DNA of 5,940 nt. Origin: Myxococcales bacterium. GTDB taxonomy: Bacteria > Myxococcota_A > Polyangia > Polyangiales > Houyiibacteriaceae. The position numbers and the translations under genes were made by a program. Shown here one piece after another: positions 1-5,644 of this stretch; the stretch's first letter is position 1, and each line of letters starts with the position of its first letter. The notes beneath the pieces were generated by a model that was not told the origin of the DNA, searched no databases, and saw only the letters and a list, made by a program, of their open reading frames with translations. The stretch spans positions 1 to 5,940 of the forward strand of contig JABDJF010000793.1 in NCBI GenBank assembly GCA_013002645.1, written 5' to 3'.

Positions 1-119
1 TGCTTCTCCTCGCCGATTAAGATGAGATCGCCGTCAAACTTCGCGCGCCGAATGAATTCGACCGACCGCAGACCCGCCAGGGAAGCCCCGACGACGGCAA
101 TCCGCTTCATACGGTTCAT
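1..119 (-). CDS. FAD/NAD-dependent oxidoreductase, ferredoxin-reductase-like (partial, N-terminus only)
   Basis: The gene starts at the ATG at 119-117 and runs off the left edge, so only 39 residues are visible. They begin MNRMKRIAVVGASLAGLRS and continue through a second beta strand ending LILIGEEK. This is a Rossmann dinucleotide-binding unit with a GASLAG version of the GxGxxG loop, followed by an acidic turn at the end of beta-2. The 'VVGASLAGL' form is typical of FAD-dependent ferredoxin or rubredoxin reductases that pass electrons from NAD(P)H to ferredoxins serving cytochrome P450s or Rieske oxygenases. The substrate cannot be told from this fragment. The start overlaps the stop of the upstream basic-protein gene in an ATGA (119-116) and has no Shine-Dalgarno of its own, so translational coupling is likely. 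An in-frame ATG at 110 is an alternative start. Family call is good; partner and pathway are unknown. Confidence 0.75.
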   Translation of the reverse strand, partial: MNRMKRIAVVGASLAGLRSVEFIRRAKFDGDLILIGEEK

Positions 120-568
120 CGATCGAAGGGATCGTTCTTGTGGTTGCTGATGGCAATCGCCTGCGTGACCAGGGTCTTGAGATCCTTGGCAGCCCCCCGA
201 AACACCTGAAAGAGGCCCGAAACGAGCTCAGCGGGATCCTGCGGCACCCCTTCCAAATAAGAGGGCGGACGAGACGAGGACGCTTTCGCAGGCACTGACT
301 CCGGCACTGACGCTGGCACTGACTCTGACACTGACGCTGACACCGGCACCGATACTGGCGCTGCCTTCTTTTTCTTCTTCTTCGCCCTCGGCTTCGCGGG
401 CACAGTCGCTCGGCTCGCGGGCGCTTTGCTCTTCGTCGTGCGCACCGCACTTCTTTTGCGGGGCGCCTTGCTGGTTCGCTTCTTGGCAGGCCCTCTGGGC
501 GCTTTGCTCGCTCGCTTCTTCGCCGCCTTCTTGGTGGTTTTCTTCGTCGGCGTTCGCTTCGTCGCCAT
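116..568 (-). CDS. Lysine/alanine/proline-rich histone H1-like basic protein with distinct C-terminal segment
   Basis: The protein has 150 residues counted from the ATG at 568, which follows an AAGGAGG ribosome site by 4 bases. A GTG at 589 in the same frame lies upstream of that site and is unlikely to be the start. Residues 1-70 are very basic (Lys, Arg, Ala, Pro, Thr), with two copies of AKKRxSKAPR at residues 16-25 and 28-37 and a run of six lysines at 63-68; this resembles the disordered tail of histone H1/AlgP/PhaF-like proteins and probably binds DNA or another polyanion. Residues 71-94 are a Val/Ser/Pro/Ala linker coded by a 12-base tandem repeat. Residues 101-150 form a non-repetitive segment with a probable amphipathic helix (DPAELVSGLFQVFRG onward) that may be the functional or oligomerising part. 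The architecture recalls phasin/histone-like hybrids such as PhaF with the order reversed, but no phasin domain is demonstrable. It is coupled to the downstream flavoprotein gene by an ATGA overlap. Confidence 0.8.
   Translation of the reverse strand: MATKRTPTKKTTKKAAKKRASKAPRGPAKKRTSKAPRKRSAVRTTKSKAPASRATVPAKPRAKKKKKKAAPVSVPVSASVSESVPASVPESVPAKASSSRPPSYLEGVPQDPAELVSGLFQVFRGAAKDLKTLVTQAIAISNHKNDPFDR
291..362 (-). repeat. Six-copy imperfect 12-bp tandem repeat inside the H1-like gene
   Basis: Read on the plus strand, six consecutive 12-base units can be laid out: GGCACTGACTCC, GGCACTGACGCT, GGCACTGACTCT, GACACTGACGCT, GACACCGGCACC and GATACTGGCGCT. The first four differ at only one to three positions; the last two have drifted. 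Each unit codes four residues, giving the alternating Val/Ser/Pro/Ala linker at about residues 70-93. Because the unit is a multiple of three, slippage would change linker length without breaking the frame. Confidence 0.8.
458..523 (-). repeat. Direct repeat (36-bp period) encoding AKKRxSKAPR twice
   Basis: Positions 494-523 and 458-487 code AKKRASKAPR and AKKRTSKAPR, separated by a Gly-Pro pair. The period is 12 residues or 36 bases. At DNA level the copies have diverged at synonymous sites, so the peptide is better conserved than the DNA, which fits selection on the basic SKAPR-type motif. Confidence 0.6.
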
Positions 569-572
569 GGCG

Positions 573-579
573 CCTCCTT
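573..579 (-). promoter_or_regulatory. Shine-Dalgarno AAGGAGG of the H1-like gene
   Basis: On the minus strand AAGGAGG sits 4 bases before the ATG at 568. It is the strongest ribosome site in the window and decides the start of the basic protein at 568 rather than at the upstream in-frame GTG at 589. Confidence 0.75.
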
Positions 580-630
580 GAGCTGGCACCTTATCCGAAT
601 CAGTCCGGAGGGCAAGCGCGTAGGATGCGC

Positions 631-1155
631 CTAGGGCGCGACGACATACACGAACTCGATCCGCTCAGGACGCGCGGGCGGTTTGACCGCCTCGGGAATC
701 ACACCCACTTCTTGATAGCCTACCGCTTCGAGCACGCCGACCATCAGCGTGTCCCGCGTCGGTACCCGCGCAAACACGTATTGAAGCGGGGTGCGCACCG
801 CATGACGAATCGCATGGGTTGCCAACATTCGCCCGAGGGTTGAGCTCTGCCGCCCGAGACAGGTGACCGCGTGGGCGGTCAGTCGCCGATTCGCCGGGTC
901 GGTAGTCGCCGCGGACAGCATCTCCCAGCCCACCATGGCGCCGTGCCCGTCTTCGGCGATCCAGAACTGAAACACATCGTCCTGTGACTTCAGGGCGCGC
1001 TCGATGAAGCGGTTCAGCCGCATCGCGCTCGGAACCAGGCCGTCCCAATACTCGGCGTGATGCTCGCAGAGCCGAACGACGCCACCGAGGTCAGCAACCC
1101 CACCTTGTCGAATCAATAGCCGGCTAGCCGGCGGTATCGTGGACGTACGAAGCAC
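631..1155 (-). CDS. GNAT-family N-acetyltransferase-like protein
   Basis: A 174-residue protein, the usual size for a single GNAT domain, which transfers an acetyl group from acetyl-CoA to an amine. Visible in order: a first strand and helix (RLLIRQGGVADLGGVVRLC, residues 12-30), a central strand pair (FQFWIAEDGHGAMVGWEML, 62-80), the acetyl-CoA region around residues 100-120 (GRQSSTLGRMLATHAIRHAV), and a C-terminal 'VGVLEAVGYQEVGV' segment (138-151) that matches the usual N..a..lY...GF motif. The pyrophosphate loop RQSSTLGR is a poor match to the canonical Q/RxxGxG/A, so cofactor binding may be altered. The GTG start at 1155 has no Shine-Dalgarno; a TTG at 1116 just before the first strand is possible. 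It lies 79 bases after the lipoprotein stop and 62 bases before the H1-like start. Substrate unknown. Confidence 0.75.
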   Translation of the reverse strand: MLRTSTIPPASRLLIRQGGVADLGGVVRLCEHHAEYWDGLVPSAMRLNRFIERALKSQDDVFQFWIAEDGHGAMVGWEMLSAATTDPANRRLTAHAVTCLGRQSSTLGRMLATHAIRHAVRTPLQYVFARVPTRDTLMVGVLEAVGYQEVGVIPEAVKPPARPERIEFVYVVAP

Positions 1156-1165
1156 CGGACCGCCG

Positions 1166-1195
1166 AGTATGCGCTTAGATGGCAGGCTCCGACAA
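1166..1195 (-). promoter_or_regulatory. Weak candidate promoter for the acetyltransferase gene
   Basis: On the minus strand TTGTCG (1195-1190) and CATACT (1171-1166) are 18 bases apart, each matching four of six sigma-70 consensus bases. The -10 lies 10 bases before the GTG start. The match is weak and could be chance. Confidence 0.2.
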
Positions 1196-1211
1196 CACCA
1201 ACGATCGGCAG

Positions 1212-1233
1212 CCGGAAAAGCCAGGAGTTCCGG
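1212..1233 (-). terminator. Short hairpin just after the lipoprotein stop (possible weak terminator)
   Basis: CCGGAA (1212-1217) and TTCCGG (1228-1233) are perfect 6-base inverted repeats around a 10-base loop, starting one base beyond the stop codon of the 904-residue gene. There is no T-run after it on the minus strand, so it does not meet the rule for an intrinsic terminator. It could slow transcription or protect the 3' end. Confidence 0.2.
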
Positions 1234-1234
1234 G

Positions 1235-3949
1235 CTACTCGACCGAGAGGCAGCTCAGCGGGTTCGAGGCCGCCGCGTTGTTTTCATCGTCACATTCATT
1301 GTACTGCTGACCGCCCATTCCGTCCTCGTCCACGATAGCCGAGACCACAATCGCACCGATCGAGGATCCGTCCGGAATCGCGAACAGGACCTCGAGCTGC
1401 TCCGACTGCCCGGGAAGCAACCATCCCGACGTGGCCACCGTGCCGAGCTCGAAGACCTGCCCATCATCGCTGGTCACGACAACGTGGGTGAGAATGCCCG
1501 GTGGAACGCTCAGCGAGCCGTCGTTGCCTACGACGATGGCCAACGCAAAATGGCGATCGTCACAGTCGAGCCTCGAAATCTCACGAACGACGAAGTCGGG
1601 AGCGTCGAATAGCCCCCCAGGCTGAACGTTTTGTCGAAAGTTGTTGAGCCTCGAGCGCGTCCAGTTCGTCCCTGGAACGCGGGGAATCTGACCGTCCTCA
1701 GTGACATTGGTGACGCTGTAGCCGTGCTGGTTCCAAATCCTCCGGGTTCGGACCCAGTTGTTATCGGCGTCTTCCCAGATCTCGATTCCACCGAGGCCGG
1801 GATCGGTATTTGGCTCGGGAATGACGACCTCGGACTTCCCGTCGTTATCGACGTCCACCACGATGGGCATCTCCACACGGGTGTTGCTGCTATGGGTCAG
1901 GTCCTCGTACAGGATCGCGCCGTCGGATCCCCGGAAGATTCGAAACGTCGTTTCATCGGCATACACGACCTCGGCGGAGCCATCGCCTTCGAGATCGAAG
2001 ACGCTAGACCCCGTCGCGCGGCTCGAGCAGTCGTCGTTCTCGACCATCCAGCGGACCCACTCGCGCTCACACTCGGGGGGCAACGGGTCGCCAGTGCATT
2101 GGAAATCGAAAACCACGTAGGCGGTCGAGCTCGCGGTGCCCACCTCGGCAAATCCATCTCCATCGAAGTCCGCCACGGTCGGCGGCCCGCTTTCGTTCGC
2201 ACCCGCCGTTTGAACCACGACCTGGGAACCGCCGCTCATGATTGGATTCCCGCCGGCGTCGAAAGCGGGCAGATTCAGCGCTCCGCCGCAGAGAATCCGC
2301 TCCGGCGGCAGCAAGTCCCCGTCCTCGTCATAGAGCGGGGCGGAGGGCAGATAGGCAGCCGGTGAGTACGTGGGCTCCGCGACGTCCCCCGGAGCGCCGG
2401 GAATTCGGATCGGCAGCGGAATTCCCGAAACGGGCGACCCGTCATCGTCGAGAATGAAGAGCTCCCCCTGTCGAATGATGACGACTTCGCCGTCGTCGTC
2501 GTCATCGAAATTGCCAACGGCGTTGTAGCCGTCGCAATCGAGAGAGCCACCGCAGCTGGAGTTGGTCGTCGTGTAGTCGTAGGTCCAACGTTCGCTGCCG
2601 TCGTAGTTGTAGACCGTGTTTCCAGCGATCACTTCCTGGAGGCCATCCCGATCGAGATCGGCAACAGTCGAAACCGGACCGAGGAACGCGTTGTTTCCGA
2701 TTCCCAGATTGGACCCGGGCGTCGCGGATTCGAGATCACGCCCGTCCCAGGCGAGCGCCTCCACCGGCAGGTCGGCGTCGTTCGGCCCCTTCCCAGTCAG
2801 ACCATCGAGCACGACGTTGCCCACGATGACTTCGGGCCTTCCATCCGCGTTCAAGTCGGCAATCGACGGCTGAGCGCCGCCGCGGCTGTGCTGATTGTTC
2901 GGAAGCTCGTCGTTTTGCCACATGACTTCCCAGACCGAGCCGTCGTCTGCGGTTCGCCGCCAAGCGATGGTGCCCCCGTTCTTGAACGTGGCGACGATTT
3001 CCGGAACGCGCTCCGCGCTCAGATCATCGGGGTGCAGATTGCCCAGTGCGATGCCGGTGGAATTCCCAATCCAATCGGCCGCGCCGAGGCCCTTGAGGCT
3101 CGCATGGGTGTTCATCGTTCCGTCGCCGTTACAGGCGCCAGACACGACTCTGAGCACGCCCCGGCTGGTACAACAGCCGTTTGCCGCACGGTTGAAGCTC
3201 ACGAACACGATGTCAGGCGTATCGAATAGGTCGGTGCTACCATCCCCGTTGTCGTCGGTGAGATTCGCCACCGACGGCGTCATCACGACGTCGCTCATGC
3301 TCGCGATCTCGACGGCTTCGGCGCTGGCCCCCGGCGGGGCATTTGGGGGCGTCCACCTGCACGCAATGGTTGGCGCGAAGTCGCCCACTGGCGGTCGGTA
3401 CTCACAGACCTCTACGGAGTCTCGCGGAATGCAGACCCCGACGCTTGGCTCGCAGAGCTCGTCGATCTCGCAGTCCTCACTGAACGTGCAGTCGTTGAGA
3501 AGCGGAACGCAGGCGCTACCGATGCAACCTTCGCCGCTCGCACAGCAGAGCTCATCGTCATCACCGCAGAGCTGCAGCGGATCATCGCATTGCGCAACGC
3601 ATGCGCCCTCGAAGCACATCTCGGCGCTTTCGCAGCATACCCCGCCGCACTCGACTGCTTCTCCGCAATCCGTGACACAGCTGCCATCCTGGCAGACGGT
3701 ACCCGCGCTACAGCACTGGGCCGTCCCGCCGAACACACAGGCGGCCCGGTCGCCGCAGATCGAAGCACACAGGCCCTCAGGTGAACACGCCTCTCCAAAC
3801 GGGCAGTTGCAGCCAAAGATGATGCCGCCATCAGGGCCGACGGTCCCGCCGGTTCCCCCCGTCCCCATACGAGGGGGAGAGCTCGTTGAAGCATCTCCAC
3901 AGCCGCCCACGGCCACGCAAAGCAGGGCCATACAAATCGACGCGCGCAT
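1235..3949 (-). CDS. Secreted lipoprotein with cysteine-rich modules and FG-GAP/VCBS repeats
   Basis: A 904-residue surface or periplasmic lipoprotein. The N-terminus (MRASICMALLCVAVGGC) is a signal peptide with lipobox VGGC and lipidated Cys17; Gly at +2 suggests outer-membrane sorting. A Gly/Thr linker (28-42) leads to a cysteine-rich region (47-197) containing three CC-x5-C-x4-C modules at 79-91, 105-117 and 135-147. Residues 215-730 hold beta-propeller-like FG-GAP/VCBS repeats with Asp-rich calcium loops: DLNADG (365), DLDRDG (431), DFDGDG (594), DLEGDG (652) and DVDNDG (699), most followed by xxEV. The segment RIWNQHGYSVTNV to LNNFRQN (737-774) recurs in myxobacterial proteins of this type. 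Residues 784-890 look like a CARDB/Ig-like adhesion domain ending in ECDDENN. Such proteins are thought to bind surfaces, polymers or partner proteins; no catalytic residues are recognisable. No Shine-Dalgarno precedes the ATG, and a promoter-like -10 lies 7 bases upstream. Confidence 0.9.
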   Translation of the reverse strand: MRASICMALLCVAVGGCGDASTSSPPRMGTGGTGGTVGPDGGIIFGCNCPFGEACSPEGLCASICGDRAACVFGGTAQCCSAGTVCQDGSCVTDCGEAVECGGVCCESAEMCFEGACVAQCDDPLQLCGDDDELCCASGEGCIGSACVPLLNDCTFSEDCEIDELCEPSVGVCIPRDSVEVCEYRPPVGDFAPTIACRWTPPNAPPGASAEAVEIASMSDVVMTPSVANLTDDNGDGSTDLFDTPDIVFVSFNRAANGCCTSRGVLRVVSGACNGDGTMNTHASLKGLGAADWIGNSTGIALGNLHPDDLSAERVPEIVATFKNGGTIAWRRTADDGSVWEVMWQNDELPNNQHSRGGAQPSIADLNADGRPEVIVGNVVLDGLTGKGPNDADLPVEALAWDGRDLESATPGSNLGIGNNAFLGPVSTVADLDRDGLQEVIAGNTVYNYDGSERWTYDYTTTNSSCGGSLDCDGYNAVGNFDDDDDGEVVIIRQGELFILDDDGSPVSGIPLPIRIPGAPGDVAEPTYSPAAYLPSAPLYDEDGDLLPPERILCGGALNLPAFDAGGNPIMSGGSQVVVQTAGANESGPPTVADFDGDGFAEVGTASSTAYVVFDFQCTGDPLPPECEREWVRWMVENDDCSSRATGSSVFDLEGDGSAEVVYADETTFRIFRGSDGAILYEDLTHSSNTRVEMPIVVDVDNDGKSEVVIPEPNTDPGLGGIEIWEDADNNWVRTRRIWNQHGYSVTNVTEDGQIPRVPGTNWTRSRLNNFRQNVQPGGLFDAPDFVVREISRLDCDDRHFALAIVVGNDGSLSVPPGILTHVVVTSDDGQVFELGTVATSGWLLPGQSEQLEVLFAIPDGSSIGAIVVSAIVDEDGMGGQQYNECDDENNAAASNPLSCLSVE

Positions 3950-3953
3950 ACGT

Positions 3954-3976
3954 TGAAATATAAGTGTAATATTCCA
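3954..3976. promoter_or_regulatory. Imperfect AT-rich palindrome in the divergent promoter region (possible operator)
   Basis: TGAAATAT (3954-3961) and ATATTCCA (3969-3976) form an inverted repeat with seven of eight positions paired around a 7-base spacer. It covers the proposed -10 of the lipoprotein gene and sits between two divergent genes. It could be an operator, or simply reflect the AT-rich promoter. The remainder of the divergent gap up to 4076 shows no convincing plus-strand promoter. Confidence 0.3.
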
Positions 3977-3986
3977 GTGGTGCCAA
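3957..3986 (-). promoter_or_regulatory. Candidate sigma-70 promoter of the lipoprotein gene (leaderless geometry)
   Basis: On the minus strand TTGGCA (3986-3981) and TATATT (3962-3957) are separated by 18 bases; each matches five of six consensus bases. The -10 ends 7 bases before the ATG at 3949, so transcription would begin at or within a base or two of the start codon. The absence of any Shine-Dalgarno fits a leaderless transcript. Confidence 0.5.
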
Positions 3987-4064
3987 CCATTGGGGCCTGC
4001 TTGCGTTTGGGCCGCTGATCAGTAGAACATGTTTCAATCCTCGCCCGTTGCTCGGCGAAGAAAC

Positions 4065-4069
4065 AGGAG
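4065..4069 (+). promoter_or_regulatory. Shine-Dalgarno AGGAG of the aldehyde dehydrogenase gene
   Basis: AGGAG lies 7 bases before the ATG at 4077, ideal spacing. It favours that start over the in-frame ATG at 4029, which has no ribosome site and would add 16 residues unlike the family. Confidence 0.75.
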
Positions 4070-4076
4070 CGAATCG

Positions 4077-5618
4077 ATGGCCATCGTCGAACCACTTTCC
4101 CCAACCTCCGAGGGGCGCCGTCGGCTTGGGATTCGGAGCCCGGCGACGCGCGAATCCGTGGGCGAGATCCTCGTGAACAGCCAAGCCGACGTGGAGGCTG
4201 CGATCGCCAAGGGACAGGACGCGCAGCGGGAATGGGCTCGGGTGCCCGTCGCGGAACGCGCTCGCATCGTTCGTGGTGCAATCGACGTTCTGGTCGAGCG
4301 GCGCGAAGCGGTGGTAAAGACGATCGTCGACGAAACGGGCAAGACGAAACTCGAGTCGTTGATCATGGAAGTCCTTCCATCCTGCGACTACATCAACTTC
4401 TGGTGCGGGAGGGCGATCAAGGAGCTTTCGGACGAGAAGCGAAAGCTCCACGGTTATCTTCGGCCCTACAAGAAGCTCCTGATGCACTACCGGCCGCTCG
4501 GCGTCATCGGGATCATCACGCCTTGGAACGGCCCCTTTTCCTTGGCAATGAACCCGACGGTGCAGGCGCTACTCGCGGGCAACGCGGTCATCTTGAAGCC
4601 TTCTGAAGTCGCGCCGTACTCCGGCGACTGGTCGGTCCGGCTGCTCAGGGAAGCGGGGGTGCCCGAAGGCGTCGTGCAGACCGTGCACGGTGATGGCGAA
4701 ACGGGAGCGGCGCTGGTTCGCGGCAACGTCCAGAAAATCTCGTTCACCGGCAGTGTTCGAACCGGCAAAAAGATCGCTGCGGCCTGCGCGGAACGGCTGA
4801 TTCCATGCACGCTGGAGCTCGGCGGTAAAGACGCCATGATCGTGTGCGAAGACGCCGACCTCGAACGCGCTGCCGGAGGAGCGGTGTTCAATTCGATGCT
4901 GAATTCCGGCCATGTTTGCATGGGTGTGGAGCGGGTCTACGTCGTCGGAAGCGTCGCCGACGAGTTCGAGGAACGTGTACGAAAGATCGTTGCGGAGCTT
5001 CGATACGGCTCTGGCGATGACGTCGACGTCGGCTCTGTGTTTTGGGACCGTCAATTGCCGATCATCGAACGCCACATCGAGGATGCGAAAGCGAAAGGAG
5101 CCGAGATCGTTGTCGGTGGAGAAGCCGACACCCGCGATGGCCTTTTCTACAAGCCGACGTTCGTACGCAACCTCGACCACTCGATGGAGCTGATGCAGGA
5201 AGAAACCTTTGGTCCGATCGTCTCGGTCATGCGTGTCGCAGACGAAGAAGAGGCGATTCGTCTTGCCAACGATTCACGATACGGGCTCAGCGGAAGCGTC
5301 TGGACGGGCAACATCCAGAAGGGCGTCGAGATCGCAAAACGACTCGAAACGGGCTCGGTCGTAATCAACGATGCGTCGATGGCCTATGGCGCACCCGAAG
5401 CGCCGTTCGGTGGCATGAAGGACAGCGGTGTGGGCCAAGTCAACGGCCTCGGCGGGCTTCGGGGATACACCCATCAGCAACCGATTCTCATCGACCGCTG
5501 GGCAGTCAAAAAAGAGCGCTTTTGGTACCCCCACACGGGCAAGACGATCGAGGAAATCGATGGAATGATTCGCTTGATCTATGGGAGTGCGCTCAAGAGG
5601 CTCGGCTTCTTTTCGTAG
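4077..5618 (+). CDS. NAD(P)-dependent aldehyde dehydrogenase
   Basis: A complete 513-residue member of the ALDH superfamily, which oxidises an aldehyde to a carboxylic acid using NAD(P)+ in the cytoplasm. All key elements are visible: TPWNGPF with oxyanion Asn151; LKPSEVAP with cofactor-binding Lys174; FTGS at 223-226; general base Glu247 in LELGGK; catalytic Cys281 in NSGHVCMG; EETFGP with Glu376 contacting the nicotinamide ribose; and the C-terminal PFGGMKDSGVG. The usual GQxC active-site motif reads GHVC. After the standard fold there is a tail of about 40 residues (RFWYPHTGKT then a helical IRLIYGSALKRLGFF), seen in ALDHs acting on long or hydrophobic aldehydes such as the diapolycopene-dialdehyde type; whether it touches the membrane is inference. 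The substrate is not determined. The next gene begins 26 bases later on the same strand, suggesting a shared operon. Confidence 0.95.
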   Translation: MAIVEPLSPTSEGRRRLGIRSPATRESVGEILVNSQADVEAAIAKGQDAQREWARVPVAERARIVRGAIDVLVERREAVVKTIVDETGKTKLESLIMEVLPSCDYINFWCGRAIKELSDEKRKLHGYLRPYKKLLMHYRPLGVIGIITPWNGPFSLAMNPTVQALLAGNAVILKPSEVAPYSGDWSVRLLREAGVPEGVVQTVHGDGETGAALVRGNVQKISFTGSVRTGKKIAAACAERLIPCTLELGGKDAMIVCEDADLERAAGGAVFNSMLNSGHVCMGVERVYVVGSVADEFEERVRKIVAELRYGSGDDVDVGSVFWDRQLPIIERHIEDAKAKGAEIVVGGEADTRDGLFYKPTFVRNLDHSMELMQEETFGPIVSVMRVADEEEAIRLANDSRYGLSGSVWTGNIQKGVEIAKRLETGSVVINDASMAYGAPEAPFGGMKDSGVGQVNGLGGLRGYTHQQPILIDRWAVKKERFWYPHTGKTIEEIDGMIRLIYGSALKRLGFFS

Positions 5619-5632
5619 GCCACTTCGTCCCC

Positions 5633-5638
5633 TATAAT
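5633..5638 (+). promoter_or_regulatory. Perfect TATAAT -10 box just upstream of the hydrolase gene
   Basis: TATAAT lies in the 26-base gap between the dehydrogenase stop and the hydrolase ATG, ending 6 bases before that ATG. No good -35 is found 16-18 bases upstream (the sequence there is TTTTCG-like). If used, the transcript would be leaderless. The only purine-rich stretch, GAGG, ends 1 base from the ATG and is too close to act as a normal ribosome site. Confidence 0.35.
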
Positions 5639-5644
5639 TGAGGC

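Noticed and set aside
291..362. The 12-bp tandem repeat as a CRISPR array or an origin iteron set.
   Set aside because: The units are contiguous without spacers, lie within a coding frame and encode a simple linker.
34..615. A 193-codon arginine- and cysteine-rich minus-strand frame.
   Set aside because: It is the shifted frame of the lysine-rich H1-like gene: Lys/Ala codons become Arg runs, and the 12-base repeat becomes a Gln/Cys/Arg repeat. The H1-like frame has the strong ribosome site and the coupled stop.
1631..2365. A 244-codon plus-strand open frame inside the lipoprotein region.
   Set aside because: It is the mirror of the Asp-rich calcium repeats. It has no ribosome site and no recognisable domain.
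2895..3956. A 353-codon open frame on the plus strand, opposite the lipoprotein gene.
   Set aside because: It is antisense to a protein with a lipobox, cysteine modules and calcium loops. Its Ser/Pro/Gln-rich translation shows no domain and follows from the GC-rich codons of the real gene.
4029..4076. Upstream ATG at 4029 as the start of the aldehyde dehydrogenase.
   Set aside because: It has no ribosome site, while the ATG at 4077 has AGGAG at 7 bases and the expected family N-terminus.
3412..4281. A 289-codon minus-strand frame crossing the divergent promoter region.
   Set aside because: It overlaps two well-supported genes and has no domain; its Arg/Ala/Ser-rich translation is typical of a shadow frame.
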